Below, one piece after another: positions 47,498 to 56,888 of a stretch of DNA of 64,000 nucleotides. This stretch comes from Pelomonas aquatica (GTDB lineage Bacteria; Pseudomonadota; Gammaproteobacteria; Burkholderiales; Burkholderiaceae_C). The stretch spans positions 186,001 through 250,000 of the forward strand of contig NZ_JAPPUW010000005.1 in the NCBI RefSeq assembly GCF_026712205.1, read 5' to 3'. Each line of letters opens with the position of its first letter. The first letter of the stretch is position 1. Below the pieces are notes generated by a model. The model was not told the origin of the DNA. It saw only the letters and a list, made by a program, of their open reading frames with translations, and ran no database searches. The position numbers were made by a program, and so were the translations under genes.

Positions 47498-47718
47498 GAC
47501 GGCTGCCGAAGGCCTTGCAGCATGCAGGCGACAAGGCATGAACGCCGGTTTTCCCTAGGTCCGGCAGCCCGGATCGCCACGATCACGGGGGCTAAAATCG
47601 CGCGCCGCAAAGAGGGGCAGGGGCGGATCCCCGGCTCAGTTCGAGCGGCTTGTGGCGTCAATTGCAGCCTCGGCGGTGCGGTTGACCGACGGCAGAGTCC
47701 CGCTCATCCAGGAACCAA

Positions 47719-48921
47719 GTGACAACCATGACGATGATGAACGCACGAGTGCATAGCGCCTCAAGCGGCTGGGCCCGGCGGGCCGCCGTGGCGGCGATGG
47801 CGGCCCTGGCAGCGGGCTCGGCCCTCGCGGTGAACGACCTCAAGGGCGGCCCGGGCGTCAATCAGCTCAATCTGCACGAGCCGGCCACGCGCATCGCGGC
47901 CGACCAGATGTGGCTGCACAACTTCATGCTGATCATCTGCCTGGCGATCTTCATCGCCGTGTTCGGCGTGATGTTCTATTCCCTCTTCAAGCACCGCAAG
48001 TCCAAGGGCGCGGTGTCGGCCAACTTCCACGAGAGCGTGGCCGTCGAGATCGCCTGGACCGTCGTGCCCTTCCTGATCGTCATCGGCATGGCCCTGCCGG
48101 CGACCAAGGTCGTCGTCGCGATGAAGGACACGACCAATGCCGACCTGACCATCAAGACCACCGGCTACCAGTGGAAGTGGGGCTATGACTACGTGAAGGG
48201 CGAGGGCGAGGGCATCGGCTTCCTGTCGACGCTGGACCTGGCCCAGCGCGAGTCCTCCAACTCCGGCCATCCCGAGCCGGTCGACAACTACCTGCTGAAG
48301 GTCGACAACCCGCTGGTGGTGCCCGTGGACAAGAAGGTCCGCATCATCACGACGGCCAACGACGTCATCCACTCATGGGGCGTGCCGGCCTTCGGCATCA
48401 AGCAGGACGCCATCCCCGGCTTCGTGCGCGACACCTGGTTCAAGGCCGACAAGGTCGGCGACTACTACGGCCAGTGCGTCGAGCTCTGCGGCAAGGAGCA
48501 TGCCTATATGCCCATCCACGTGAAGGTGCTGTCCGCCGCGGACTACACCGCCTGGGTGGATGGCAAGAAGAAGGAAATGGCCGCCAAGGCCGACGACCCG
48601 AGCAAGGTCTGGGAGCAGGCGGCCCTGATCGCCCGCGGCGAGAAGGTCTATGCGAACAACTGCGCGGTCTGCCACAAGCCCGACGGCAAGGGCGCCGGCC
48701 AGTTCCCGGCCCTCGATGGCTCGCCCGTCGTGAACAGCGACGACAAGCTCAAGCAGATCACCGTCGTGCTGAACGGCCGCAACAACAACCAGATGCCTGC
48801 CTGGAAGGGCAAGCTCTCGGACACGGAGATCGCGGCGGCGATCACGTACACGAAGAACAGCTGGTCCAACAAGACCGGCCAGACCGTGCAGCCGTCCGAA
48901 GTGCTGGCCGCCAGCAAGTAA
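47719..48921 (+). CDS. coxB: Cytochrome c oxidase subunit II with fused cytochrome c domain
   Basis: This 400-residue subunit passes electrons from cytochrome c to the oxidase. A signal/first hydrophobic segment ([16 protein letters not shown]) precedes two membrane helices ([20 protein letters not shown] and [15 protein letters not shown]). The CuA domain has [14 protein letters not shown] and the copper motif [15 protein letters not shown]-terminal cytochrome c domain has CAVCHKPDG and axial Met in NQMPAWKG, so this is a caa3-type subunit. GTG 47719 fits AGGA five bases upstream; ATG 47728 is the alternative. Confidence 0.95.
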   Translation: MTTMTMMNARVHSASSGWARRAAVAAMAALAAGSALAVNDLKGGPGVNQLNLHEPATRIAADQMWLHNFMLIICLAIFIAVFGVMFYSLFKHRKSKGAVSANFHESVAVEIAWTVVPFLIVIGMALPATKVVVAMKDTTNADLTIKTTGYQWKWGYDYVKGEGEGIGFLSTLDLAQRESSNSGHPEPVDNYLLKVDNPLVVPVDKKVRIITTANDVIHSWGVPAFGIKQDAIPGFVRDTWFKADKVGDYYGQCVELCGKEHAYMPIHVKVLSAADYTAWVDGKKKEMAAKADDPSKVWEQAALIARGEKVYANNCAVCHKPDGKGAGQFPALDGSPVVNSDDKLKQITVVLNGRNNNQMPAWKGKLSDTEIAAAITYTKNSWSNKTGQTVQPSEVLAASK

Positions 48922-48952
48922 TCGCCCGAACGCCGAATCCAGAGGAAATCAC

Positions 48953-50608
48953 ATGAGTGCAGTGCTCCCCCCCCACGGCGCGGTTGGTGGTCATGGCGGC
49001 CATGCCGGCGACCACGCCCACGACGACCATCACGACCATCACGCACCCACCGGCTGGCGCCGCTGGGTGTTCGCGACCAACCACAAGGACATCGGCACGC
49101 TCTACCTGCTGTTCTCCTTCGCGATGCTGATGGTGGGCGGCGTCCTGGCGCTGTGCATCCGCGCCGAGCTGTTCCAGCCCGGCCTGCAGTTCTTCAACCC
49201 CGAGCTCTTCAACCAGTTCACGACCATGCACGGTCTGATCATGGTGTTCGGTGCGATCATGCCGGCCTTCGTCGGCTTCGCGAACTGGATGATCCCGCTG
49301 CAGATCGGCGCCAGCGACATGGCCTTCGCGCGGATGAACAACTTCAGCTTCTGGCTGCTGATCCCGGCGGCCATCATGCTGGTGGCGAGCTTCTTCATGC
49401 CCGGCGGCGCGCCCGCCGCGGGCTGGACGCTCTACGCGCCGCTGACGCTGCAGATGGGCCCGTCCATGGACGCCGGCATCTTCGCGATGCACATCATGGG
49501 CGCGTCCTCGATTATGGGCTCGATCAACATCATCGTGACCATCCTCAACATGCGCGCCCCCGGCATGACGCTGATGAAGATGCCGATGTTCGCGTGGACC
49601 TGGCTGATCACGGCCTATCTGCTGATCGCCGTCATGCCCGTGCTCGCCGGCGCGATCACGATGACGCTGACCGACCGCCACTTCGGCACTGCCTTCTTCA
49701 ACCCGGCGGGCGGCGGCGACCCGGTCATGTACCAGCACATCTTCTGGTTCTTCGGCCACCCCGAGGTCTACATCATGATCCTGCCGGCCTTCGGCATCGT
49801 CAGCCAGATCGTGCCGGCCTTCGCGCGCAAGAAGCTGTTCGGCTACGCGTCGATGGTCTACGCGACCGCGTCCATCGCGATCCTGTCCTTCATCGTGTGG
49901 GCCCACCACATGTTCGCCACCGGCATGCCGGTGACGGGCCAGCTGTTCTTCATGTACGCGACCATGCTGATCGCGGTGCCGACCGGCGTGAAGATCTTCA
50001 ACTGGCTGGCGACGATGTGGCGCGGCTCGATGACCTTCGAGACGCCGATGCTGTTCGCCGTCGGCTTCATCTTCGTGTTCACGATGGGCGGCTTCACCGG
50101 CCTCATCCTCGCGATGGCGCCGATCGACATCCAGCTGCAGGACACCTACTACGTCGTCGCCCACTTCCACTACGTGCTGGTGGCCGGCTCGCTGTACGCG
50201 CTGTTCGCCGGCGTCTACTACTGGGGTCCGAAGTGGACCGGCGTGATGTATTCGGAGACGCGCGGCAAGATCCACTTCTGGGGCTCGCTGATCTTCTTCA
50301 ACGTGACCTTCTTCCCGATGCACTTCCTCGGCCTGGCCGGCATGCCGCGCCGCTATGCCGACTACCCGATGCAGTTCGCGGACTTCAACGCGATCGCGTC
50401 CATCGGTGCCTTCGGCTTCGGGCTGATGCAGGTCTACTTCTTCCTCTTCGTCGTCGTGCCGATGATGCGCGGCAAGGGCGAGAAGGCGGCGCAGAAGCCC
50501 TGGGAAGCCGCCGAAGGCCTGGAGTGGGAAGTGCCGTCGCCGGCGCCCTTCCACACCTTCGAGGAGCCGCCCAAGCTGAACGCCGCGGCCACCAAGATCG
50601 TCGCTTGA
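48953..50608 (+). CDS. ctaD: Cytochrome c oxidase subunit I
   Basis: This 551-residue heme-copper oxidase core reduces O2 and pumps protons. It has a heme a ligand in [11 protein letters not shown], the D-channel region NNFSFWLL, the His-Tyr crosslink site in FFGHPEVYI, CuB histidines in WAHHMF, and the last two ligands in VVAHFHYVL. About 12 membrane helices are expected. The N-terminus is unusually His/Asp-rich ([19 protein letters not shown]) and might bind metal. It follows coxB by 31 bases. Confidence 0.97.
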   Translation: MSAVLPPHGAVGGHGGHAGDHAHDDHHDHHAPTGWRRWVFATNHKDIGTLYLLFSFAMLMVGGVLALCIRAELFQPGLQFFNPELFNQFTTMHGLIMVFGAIMPAFVGFANWMIPLQIGASDMAFARMNNFSFWLLIPAAIMLVASFFMPGGAPAAGWTLYAPLTLQMGPSMDAGIFAMHIMGASSIMGSINIIVTILNMRAPGMTLMKMPMFAWTWLITAYLLIAVMPVLAGAITMTLTDRHFGTAFFNPAGGGDPVMYQHIFWFFGHPEVYIMILPAFGIVSQIVPAFARKKLFGYASMVYATASIAILSFIVWAHHMFATGMPVTGQLFFMYATMLIAVPTGVKIFNWLATMWRGSMTFETPMLFAVGFIFVFTMGGFTGLILAMAPIDIQLQDTYYVVAHFHYVLVAGSLYALFAGVYYWGPKWTGVMYSETRGKIHFWGSLIFFNVTFFPMHFLGLAGMPRRYADYPMQFADFNAIASIGAFGFGLMQVYFFLFVVVPMMRGKGEKAAQKPWEAAEGLEWEVPSPAPFHTFEEPPKLNAAATKIVA

Positions 50609-50618
50609 GGACTGAGCG

Positions 50619-50732
50619 ATGACGCCCGAGCAGCGCAAGGCCAATCGCCGTCTGGCATTGATCCTGTTCACCGTGGCCCTGGCCTTCGGCGTCGGCTTCA
50701 TGGTGAAGATGACGCTGTTCGCCCACCACTGA
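50619..50732 (+). CDS. Cytochrome oxidase small assembly protein
   Basis: This 37-residue protein starts MTPEQRKANRRLALILF and has one membrane helix (LALILFTVALAFGVGFMV) with a positive N-terminus, ending MTLFAHH. Small single-helix proteins of this form sit between ctaD and ctaG in Burkholderiales and are labelled small assembly proteins. It starts ten bases after the ctaD stop and ends just before ctaG. Confidence 0.8.
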   Translation: MTPEQRKANRRLALILFTVALAFGVGFMVKMTLFAHH

Positions 50733-50733
50733 C

Positions 50734-51348
50734 ATGCCGCTCCGCACGCTCGCCGCGGCCCTGCATCGCGACAACCGCCACCTGCTTGCGAAGCTGGCGG
50801 TGGTGGTGGCGCTGATGTTCGGCTTCGGCTATGCGATGGTCCCGCTCTACAAGGCCATCTGCAACGCGCTCGGCATCAACGTGCTGTCACTGTCCGAGAA
50901 GCAGACTTTGCTGGCCGAGAAGGGCGAGGCCAACGGCAACGGCCAGATCGACTACAGCCGCAGCATCGAGGTCGAGTTCGACACCAATGCGCGCGGCCCC
51001 TGGGACTTCAAGCCCGCCGTGCGCCATCTGAGCGTGCATCCGGGCGAGCTGACCCAGGTCATCTACGAGTTCAGGAACGTGCAGGACCGCACGATGGCCG
51101 CGCAGGCCATCCCGAGCTATGCACCCATGCAGGCGGCGGCCCATTTCAACAAGCTCGAGTGCTTCTGCTTCAACGAATACACGCTGAAGCCGGGCGAGGG
51201 CAGGCAGTGGCCGGTCGTCTTCGTCATCGACCCCAAGCTGCCCAAGGACGTGAAGACCATCACCTTGTCCTACACCTTCTTCGAGGTGGCGGGCAAGGGC
51301 GCGGTCAAGCTCGGCCAGGCGCCCCAGGCCAGGGGAGCCGCGCTGTGA
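50734..51348 (+). CDS. ctaG: Cytochrome c oxidase assembly protein CtaG (Cox11)
   Basis: CtaG inserts CuB into subunit I. The 204-residue protein has one N-terminal membrane helix (LAVVVALMFGFGYAMVPLYKAIC) and a periplasmic immunoglobulin-like domain. The copper-binding CFCF motif has Cys143 and Cys145, plus Cys43 near the membrane. Length is typical. Its last four bases overlap the DUF2970 gene. Confidence 0.95.
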   Translation: MPLRTLAAALHRDNRHLLAKLAVVVALMFGFGYAMVPLYKAICNALGINVLSLSEKQTLLAEKGEANGNGQIDYSRSIEVEFDTNARGPWDFKPAVRHLSVHPGELTQVIYEFRNVQDRTMAAQAIPSYAPMQAAAHFNKLECFCFNEYTLKPGEGRQWPVVFVIDPKLPKDVKTITLSYTFFEVAGKGAVKLGQAPQARGAAL

Positions 51349-51587
51349 GCGAGCCGGGCCAGGATCTGAAGGACGCCGTGAACCGCAAGGCTTCGCTGGG
51401 CCAGACGATCTCGGCCGTGGCCTGGAGTTTTTTCGGCGTGCGCCGGGGCCGGGACCACGAGAAAGACATGGCCAGGCTCAACCCGGTGCATGTGGTGATT
51501 GCGGGCGTGCTCGGCGCGGCCCTGTTTGTGTTGATGCTGGTGCTGCTGGTCCGCTGGGTCATCAGCAGTGGCGTGGCCGGGGCCTGA
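51345..51587 (+). CDS. DUF2970 small membrane protein
   Basis: This 80-residue protein starts with GTG 51345 overlapping the ctaG stop (GTGA). It has the DUF2970 core SLGQTISAVAWSFFGVRRG and DMARLNPVHVVIAG followed by one hydrophobic helix (GVLGAALFVLMLVLLVRWV). Its place between ctaG and ctaE in beta-proteobacteria suggests a role in oxidase assembly or stability, which is not proven. Confidence 0.85.
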   Translation: MSEPGQDLKDAVNRKASLGQTISAVAWSFFGVRRGRDHEKDMARLNPVHVVIAGVLGAALFVLMLVLLVRWVISSGVAGA

Positions 51588-51634
51588 GGCTCGGCGCGAG
51601 AAGTTCAGAACGAGTGCAGAACTAGGAGAACGAC

Positions 51635-52519
51635 ATGTCGGCAGCGACTACCCCGGGCAAGGCCCCGTACTACTTCGTCCCGGCGCCCTCGCGGCACCCG
51701 GTGATGGCCGCGACCGGCCTGTTCTTCGTCATCCTCGGCGCGGGCCAGTGGGTCAACGACCATCACTGGGGCATGTACTCGCTGTTCGGCGGCCTCGCGC
51801 TGTGGGCCTTCGTGCTGCAGCAGTGGTTCCGCCAGGCCATCGGCGAGAGCGAGGGCGGCCTCTACGGCGACCGCATCGACCTCTCCTTCCGCTGGAGCAT
51901 GGGCTGGTTCATCTTCTCGGAGGTGATGTTCTTCGCGGCCTTCTTCGGCGCGCTGTACTGGGCGCGCGTGTTCTCGGTGCCGTCGCTGGGCAGTCTCGAG
52001 AACGCGCTGCTGTGGCCCGACTTCAAGGCCATCTGGCCCAGCGCCGCGCCCGGCTTCACCGCCGCGCCGGCCGGCACGGTCGAGGCCTTCAGCACGATGG
52101 GCCCCTGGCCCATCCCGACGCTGAACACCGCGCTGCTGCTGACATCGGGCGTCACGCTGACCATCGCCCACCACGCGCTGATCGCCGGCAACCGCGCCCG
52201 CACCATCGCCTTCATGTGGCTCACCGTGCTGCTGGGCGCCACCTTCCTCGGCTTCCAGGCCTTCGAGTACCACCACGCCTACACCGAGCTCAACCTCAAG
52301 CTCAGCTCCGGCGTCTACGGTTCGACCTTCTTCATGCTGACCGGCTTCCACGGCTTCCACGTCTGCGTGGGCGCGCTGATGCTGCTGTTCATCACCATCC
52401 GCCTGATGAAGGGCCACTTCACGCCCGAGCGCCACTTCGGCTTCGAGGGCGCGGCCTGGTACTGGCACTTCGTCGACGTGGTCTGGCTCGGCCTCTACGT
52501 CATCGTCTACTGGTTGTGA
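51635..52519 (+). CDS. ctaE: Cytochrome c oxidase subunit III
   Basis: This 294-residue membrane protein supports the proton-pumping core. It has seven predicted helices and typical segments: YYFVPAPSRHPVMAA, FRWSMGWFIFSEVMFFAAFFG, GFQAFEYHHAYTELN, TGFHGFHVCVGALML and the C-terminal WYWHFVDVVWLGLYVIVYW. A terminator follows the stop, closing the structural part of the cluster. Confidence 0.97.
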   Translation: MSAATTPGKAPYYFVPAPSRHPVMAATGLFFVILGAGQWVNDHHWGMYSLFGGLALWAFVLQQWFRQAIGESEGGLYGDRIDLSFRWSMGWFIFSEVMFFAAFFGALYWARVFSVPSLGSLENALLWPDFKAIWPSAAPGFTAAPAGTVEAFSTMGPWPIPTLNTALLLTSGVTLTIAHHALIAGNRARTIAFMWLTVLLGATFLGFQAFEYHHAYTELNLKLSSGVYGSTFFMLTGFHGFHVCVGALMLLFITIRLMKGHFTPERHFGFEGAAWYWHFVDVVWLGLYVIVYWL

Positions 52520-52540
52520 GCGGGCGACCGCCAGCATCGC

Positions 52541-52570
52541 AAAGCGCCGCAGCCGCGGCGCTTTTTTCTT
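52541..52570 (+). terminator. Rho-independent terminator after ctaE
   Basis: AAAGCGCCGC pairs with GCGGCGCTTT around loop AGCC, followed by TTTCTT. A strong intrinsic terminator, placed before the convergent DUF2909 gene. Confidence 0.85.
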
Positions 52571-52579
52571 GAAGCCTGT

Positions 52580-52798
52580 TCAGGATTTCAGCGGCAGCCC
52601 GGTCGGGTGGATCCAGCCCAGCTTCCAGCACAGCAGGATGATCAGGAACAGCGCCACCGACACGCCGACCCGCACCGCCAGCGCGCGCGCCATATTGGGG
52701 CCGCGCCCGTCGCGGCTGCCGTTGCGCAGCATGAAGAAGCCCGCCGCCGCCAGCGCGCCGAGAATGCCGATGAAGGCGATCAGGATCACGAATTTCAT
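52580..52798 (-). CDS. DUF2909 twin-transmembrane protein
   Basis: This 72-residue protein has two membrane helices (VILIAFIGILGALAAAGFFML and VRVGVSVALFLIILLCWKLG) joined by a basic Asn/Gly/Arg loop, the DUF2909 layout. It is regularly found opposite the SURF1 gene in oxidase clusters of Burkholderiales; its function is unknown. Minus-strand GATAAT lies eight bases before its ATG and suggests a nearly leaderless transcript. Confidence 0.85.
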   Translation of the reverse strand: MKFVILIAFIGILGALAAAGFFMLRNGSRDGRGPNMARALAVRVGVSVALFLIILLCWKLGWIHPTGLPLKS

Positions 52799-52828
52799 GG
52801 TCGCAAATTATCCGCCCGAGGTCGTTGC

Positions 52829-53533
52829 ATGACGCGTCGCGGCTGGCTGTTGCCGGCGGCGGCGTTGCTGGGCGCTGCGCTGACCGCGCGCCTGGGGTTC
52901 TGGCAGCTGGACCGGGCCGCGCAGAAGACCGCGCTGCAGGCCGCCATCGAGGCCGAGGCCGGGCGCCCGGCGCTTGCCAATGCCGAGCTGGGCGGCGAGC
53001 AGCAGCTGCATCGCCGCGTCGTGCTGCGCGGCCGCTGGGTCGCCGAGCGCAGCATCTGGCTCGACAACCGCGCGATGGACGGCCGCGCCGGCTTCTTCGT
53101 CGTGACGCCGCTGCGCCTGGCCGGCCGCGGCGAGGCCATCCTCGTGCAGCGCGGCTGGGCGCCGCGCGACCCGCTCGACCGCCAGCGGCTGCCCGCCGTG
53201 GCCACGCCAGCCGGCGAGGTCGAGGTGCAGGGCCGGCTGGCCGCCTCGCCGTCGCGGCTTTTGGAGCTGGGCGAAGGCAGGCCCGGAGCGATCCGGCAAA
53301 ATCTCGATGCTGCGGCCTTCGCCGTCGAATCCGGCCTTGCGCTGCTGCCCCTCACCGTCGTGCAGGCCGGGCCTGCCGGTGCCGACGACGGCCTGCTGCG
53401 CCACTGGCCGGCGCCGGATCTCGGCCTGCAGAAGCACTATGGCTACGCCTTTCAATGGTTCGCGCTCTGCGCGCTGATCGTCGGTCTCTATGTCTGGTTC
53501 CAACTCCTCCGCCCCCGGCTCCGCAAGCCCTGA
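52829..53533 (+). CDS. SURF1 family cytochrome oxidase biogenesis protein
   Basis: This 234-residue protein helps heme a insertion into subunit I. It has the two-helix SURF1 layout: an N-terminal helix running into LGFWQLDRAAQK, a periplasmic part with RVVLRGRW, IWLDNR, GFFVVTPLRL and ILVQRGWAPRD, and a C-terminal helix ([19 protein letters not shown]). Start ATG 52829 is 30 bases from the divergent DUF2909 gene. The 3' end overlaps the next gene by 44 bases. Confidence 0.94.
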   Translation: MTRRGWLLPAAALLGAALTARLGFWQLDRAAQKTALQAAIEAEAGRPALANAELGGEQQLHRRVVLRGRWVAERSIWLDNRAMDGRAGFFVVTPLRLAGRGEAILVQRGWAPRDPLDRQRLPAVATPAGEVEVQGRLAASPSRLLELGEGRPGAIRQNLDAAAFAVESGLALLPLTVVQAGPAGADDGLLRHWPAPDLGLQKHYGYAFQWFALCALIVGLYVWFQLLRPRLRKP

Positions 53534-54182
53534 ACCGCTGAGCTTCGCGGTGCACAGCCTGCCCGACCCGCGCGTCGCCACCCGGCAGCGCGCCGGCCGC
53601 TGGAAGATGCTGCTCGTGCTGGCGCTGTGCGCGGCGCCCGTGGTCGCGTCCTACTTCACCTTCTACGTCATCAAGCCGCACGGTTCGGCCTATGGCGAGC
53701 TGATCACGCCGGCGGTCGAGATGCCGGCCGACCTGCCGCTGAGCGACCTGCAGGGCCAGGCGGTCACGGCGGCTTCGCTGCATGGCCAGTGGCTGCTGGC
53801 CGTCGTGCAGCCTGCAGCCTGCGGCGCGGCCTGCGAACGCCAGCTCTATGTGCAGCGCCAACTGCGCGAGATGCTGGGCAAGGAGCGCGACCGCGTCGAC
53901 AAGCTCTGGCTCATTCCCGACGACGCGCGGCCGCGCGCCGAGCTGCTCGCCGCGCTGGTGCAGAAGGGCGCCGAGGTCACCGTGCTGCGCCTGCCGCGCG
54001 AGCGCCTGGAGGGCTGGCTGAAGCCCGCCGCGGGCAAGACGCTGGCCGATCATTTCTACGTCGTCGACCCCATGGGCCGCTGGATGCTGCGCGCGCCGGG
54101 CGAGCCCGAGCCCAGGAAGTTCAAGGCCGACCTCGACAAGCTGCTGCGCGCCAGCGCCGGCTGGGACGCTGCAGGCCGATGA
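53490..54182 (+). CDS. Membrane-anchored Sco-like thioredoxin-fold protein
   Basis: This 230-residue protein has a cytoplasmic start, one membrane helix ([21 protein letters not shown], about 41-61) and a periplasmic thioredoxin-like domain. It carries a CxxxC pair, Cys111 and Cys115 (CGAAC), the spacing of the copper-binding Sco motif, though the surrounding Sco signature is missing. [14 protein letters not shown] follows in the position of the Sco histidine strand. It lies inside the oxidase assembly operon between SURF1 (44-base overlap) and ctaA (four-base overlap), so a part in copper or thiol handling is likely. Confidence 0.82.
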   Translation: MSGSNSSAPGSASPEPLSFAVHSLPDPRVATRQRAGRWKMLLVLALCAAPVVASYFTFYVIKPHGSAYGELITPAVEMPADLPLSDLQGQAVTAASLHGQWLLAVVQPAACGAACERQLYVQRQLREMLGKERDRVDKLWLIPDDARPRAELLAALVQKGAEVTVLRLPRERLEGWLKPAAGKTLADHFYVVDPMGRWMLRAPGEPEPRKFKADLDKLLRASAGWDAAGR

Positions 54183-55267
54183 ACGAGCTGCTGCTCCCGC
54201 TCGGCCAGGTCGCCGCCATCGGCGGCGCGGTCGCCCTCGGCCCGCTGATCTGGTGGCGCCAGCGCTCGCACGCGGCCACGCCCACCGGCCGGCTGCGCGC
54301 GCTGACGCTGCTGGCCCTGTTCCTGACCTTCGACCTCATCGTCTTCGGCGCCTTCACGCGCCTGACCGATTCCGGCCTGGGCTGCCCCGACTGGCCCGGC
54401 TGCTACGCCGCCGCCAGCCCGGTCGGCGCGCATGCCCATATCGAGGCCGCGCAGGCGGCCATGCCCACCGGCCCGGTGACGCACGGCAAGGCCTGGATCG
54501 AGATGCTGCACCGCTACCTCGCCAGCGCCGTGGGCCTGCTCATCGTCGTGATGACCGCGCTGAGCTGGCGGCTCAGGCGCCAGGCCGGCGAAGCGGCGCC
54601 GTCGCCGTGGTGGCCGACGCTGACGCTGGCCTGGGTCTGCGTGCAGGGGGCCTTCGGCGCGCTGACCGTCACGATGAAGCTCTTCCCCGCCATCGTCACG
54701 CTGCACCTGCTGTTCGGCCTGGGCCTGATGATGCTGCTGGCCTGGCAGCGCGAGGCCTACGAGCCGCGGCCGCTGGCGCTGCCCGCCGCGCTGCGCCTGG
54801 CCGTGGCGGCCTTCCTCGTGCTGGCGCTGCTGCAGGTGGCGCTGGGCGGCTGGGTCAGCACCAACTACGCGGTGCTGGCCTGCGACGAATTCCCCAGCTG
54901 CCACGGCGGCCAGTGGTGGCCCCATCTGGACTTCGGCCAGGGCTTCCAGCTCTGGCGCGGGCTCGGCCAGCGTGCCGACGGCGGCTGGCTCGGCTTCGAG
55001 GCGCTGGCGGCCATCCACATGGCCCACCGCCTCGGCGCCGCGGCCGTCTTCGCGGCCCTGCTCGCGCTGGCCTGGTCGCTGCGCGCACATGCGCCAGGCT
55101 GGTCCAGGGCCTTGCTCGCGGCGGGCGGCTGGCAGCTCGCCTCGGGCTTGTCCAACGTCGTGCTCGACTGGCCCATCGTCGCCGCCCTGGCCCACACCGC
55201 AGGCGCCGCCGTGCTGCTGGCCTTGCTCACCACCTTGTTCGCACGGGCCTGCCGCGCCCCCTCATGA
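54179..55267 (+). CDS. ctaA: Heme A synthase
   Basis: CtaA oxidises the C8 methyl of heme O to the formyl group of heme A. The 362-residue protein has eight predicted membrane helices with conserved histidines in [23 protein letters not shown] and [10 protein letters not shown]. Paired periplasmic cysteines are visible in [10 protein letters not shown] and [11 protein letters not shown]. Four-base overlaps link it to the Sco-like gene upstream and ctaB downstream. Confidence 0.95.
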   Translation: MNELLLPLGQVAAIGGAVALGPLIWWRQRSHAATPTGRLRALTLLALFLTFDLIVFGAFTRLTDSGLGCPDWPGCYAAASPVGAHAHIEAAQAAMPTGPVTHGKAWIEMLHRYLASAVGLLIVVMTALSWRLRRQAGEAAPSPWWPTLTLAWVCVQGAFGALTVTMKLFPAIVTLHLLFGLGLMMLLAWQREAYEPRPLALPAALRLAVAAFLVLALLQVALGGWVSTNYAVLACDEFPSCHGGQWWPHLDFGQGFQLWRGLGQRADGGWLGFEALAAIHMAHRLGAAAVFAALLALAWSLRAHAPGWSRALLAAGGWQLASGLSNVVLDWPIVAALAHTAGAAVLLALLTTLFARACRAPS

Positions 55268-56175
55268 CCATGGCTTCCACGTCCACCGCCGGTGCCCTCG
55301 TGCACAGCCCGCGCTGGCAGCAGTTCTACCAGCTGACCAAGCCGCGCGTCGTCCAGCTCATCGTCTTCTGCGCGGCCATCGGCATGGCCCTGGCCGTGCC
55401 CGGCCTGCCGTCGCTGCAGCAGGCGCTGACCATGCTCGCGGCCATCGCCGGCATCTGGCTCGTCGCCGGCGCCGCCGCGGCCTTCAACTGCCTCATCGAG
55501 GACGGCATCGACGCGCGCATGAAGCGCACCGCCTGGCGCGCCACCGCCAAGGGCGAGCTCAGCCGCCCGCAGACCCTGGCCTTCTCGGCGCTGCTGTGCG
55601 GCATCGGCATGGCCATCCTGGGCGTCTGCGTGAACCTGCTGACGATGTGGCTGACCTTCGCCACCTTCGTCGGCTATGCCGTCATCTACACCGTCATCCT
55701 GAAGCCGATGACGCCGCAGAACATCGTCATCGGCGGCGCATCGGGCGCGATGCCGCCGGTGTTGGGCTGGGCCGCGATGCGCGGCGACCTCGGGCCCGAG
55801 GCCTGGCTGCTCTGCCTCATCATCTTCCTGTGGACGCCGCCGCACTTCTGGGCGCTGGCGCTCTACCGCGCCGAGGACTACGCCCGCGCCGGCCTGCCCA
55901 TGCTGCCCGTCACCCACGGCAACGACTACACGCGGCTGCAGATCCTGCTCTACACCTGGGTGCTGTTCGCGGCCACGCTGCTGCCCTTCCTGACCGGCAT
56001 GAGCGGCTGGTTCTACCTGGTCAGCGCCGTCGCGCTGGGCCTGGGCTTCTGCGGCTATGCCTTCCGGCTCTGGCGTGCCTACTCGGAGATGCTCGCGCGG
56101 CGGACCTTCTGGTTCTCCATCTGGCATCTGTCGCTGCTGTTCGCGGCCCTGTTGATCGACCATTACCTCCCATGA
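55264..56175 (+). CDS. ctaB: Protoheme IX farnesyltransferase (heme O synthase)
   Basis: CtaB adds a farnesyl group to heme B to make heme O. The 303-residue UbiA-family protein has [18 protein letters not shown], the first Asp-rich motif region [32 protein letters not shown] and [18 protein letters not shown]. Multiple membrane helices are clear. It overlaps ctaA and the sco gene by four bases each, so the three are translationally coupled. Confidence 0.96.
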   Translation: MTMASTSTAGALVHSPRWQQFYQLTKPRVVQLIVFCAAIGMALAVPGLPSLQQALTMLAAIAGIWLVAGAAAAFNCLIEDGIDARMKRTAWRATAKGELSRPQTLAFSALLCGIGMAILGVCVNLLTMWLTFATFVGYAVIYTVILKPMTPQNIVIGGASGAMPPVLGWAAMRGDLGPEAWLLCLIIFLWTPPHFWALALYRAEDYARAGLPMLPVTHGNDYTRLQILLYTWVLFAATLLPFLTGMSGWFYLVSAVALGLGFCGYAFRLWRAYSEMLARRTFWFSIWHLSLLFAALLIDHYLP

Positions 56176-56774
56176 ACACCCGCCGCCTCGCCCTTGCCGC
56201 GCTGACCGCGCTCGCCCTCGCCGGCTGCCAGAAGGCCGGCCCCGACAAGCCGGCCTTCAAGGGCATCGACCTGACCGGCGCCGAGTACGCCCGCACGCTG
56301 AACCTGACCGACCAGGACGGCCGCGCCCGCTCGCTGGCCGATTTCAAGGGCAAGGTGCTGGTGGTCTTCTTCGGCTACACGCAATGCCCCGACGTCTGCC
56401 CGACGACGATGGCCGAGGTGGCCGAGGTCAAGCGCAGCCTGGGCGCCGATGGCGACAAGGTGCAGGGCGTCTTCGTCACCATCGACCCCGAGCGCGACAC
56501 GGCCGCGCTGCTGAAGGCCTATCTCGCCAGCTTCGACCCCGGCTTCGTCGGCCTGCGCGGCAGCGGGGAGCAGACCCAGGCCGCGGCCAAGGAGTTCAAG
56601 GTCTTCTATGCCAAGGTGCCGGGCAAGACGCCCGAGACCTACACGATGGACCACACGGCCGCGAGCTACATCTTCGACACCGAGGGCCGCGTGCGCGTCT
56701 ATGCGCGCTACGGTGCCGGCGCCCAGCCGCTGGCCGACGACATCAAGCTGCTCTTGGCGGAGACCAAAAAATGA
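56172..56774 (+). CDS. SCO1/SenC family copper chaperone lipoprotein
   Basis: This 200-residue protein delivers copper to the CuA site of CoxB. It has a lipobox (LALAGC, Cys19) so it is anchored as a lipoprotein. Its thioredoxin fold contains the copper motif CPDVC (Cys72 and Cys76) after FFGYTQ and the third ligand His161 in YTMDHTAAS. It is the last gene of the oxidase cluster and ends at a bidirectional terminator. Confidence 0.95.
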   Translation: MNTRRLALAALTALALAGCQKAGPDKPAFKGIDLTGAEYARTLNLTDQDGRARSLADFKGKVLVVFFGYTQCPDVCPTTMAEVAEVKRSLGADGDKVQGVFVTIDPERDTAALLKAYLASFDPGFVGLRGSGEQTQAAAKEFKVFYAKVPGKTPETYTMDHTAASYIFDTEGRVRVYARYGAGAQPLADDIKLLLAETKK

Positions 56775-56799
56775 CAAAGGCCCCGTGAAGGGGCCTTTG
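56775..56799. terminator. Bidirectional intrinsic terminator sco/rpoH
   Basis: CAAAGGCCCC and GGGGCCTTTG form a perfect ten-pair stem with a five-base loop, beginning right after the sco stop. In the minus direction it is followed by TCATTTTTT, a good T-run for transcripts arriving from rpoH. In the plus direction the tail is only TCTTC. Confidence 0.75.
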
Positions 56800-56800
56800 T

Positions 56801-56888
56801 CTTCATCGCGCGACTGCCGCGGAACCGGCTTTGCCGGGCCGCTGGCAGTGCCCCTTGAGGGGGCCGGCGTCAGCCGGTAGGGGGTGGG
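56801..56888 (+). repeat. GC-rich intergenic repeat-like element (copy C)
   Basis: Between sco and rpoH lies GCGGAACCGGCTTTGCCGGG, then CTGGCAGTGCCCCTTGAGGG with a second hairpin of GCCGGCGTCAGCCGG. It shares the plan of the other elements (an arm hairpin followed by a CCCC/GGGG hairpin) but not their exact sequence, and no direct repeats flank it. From memory similar blocks are frequent in related genomes. Confidence 0.45.
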
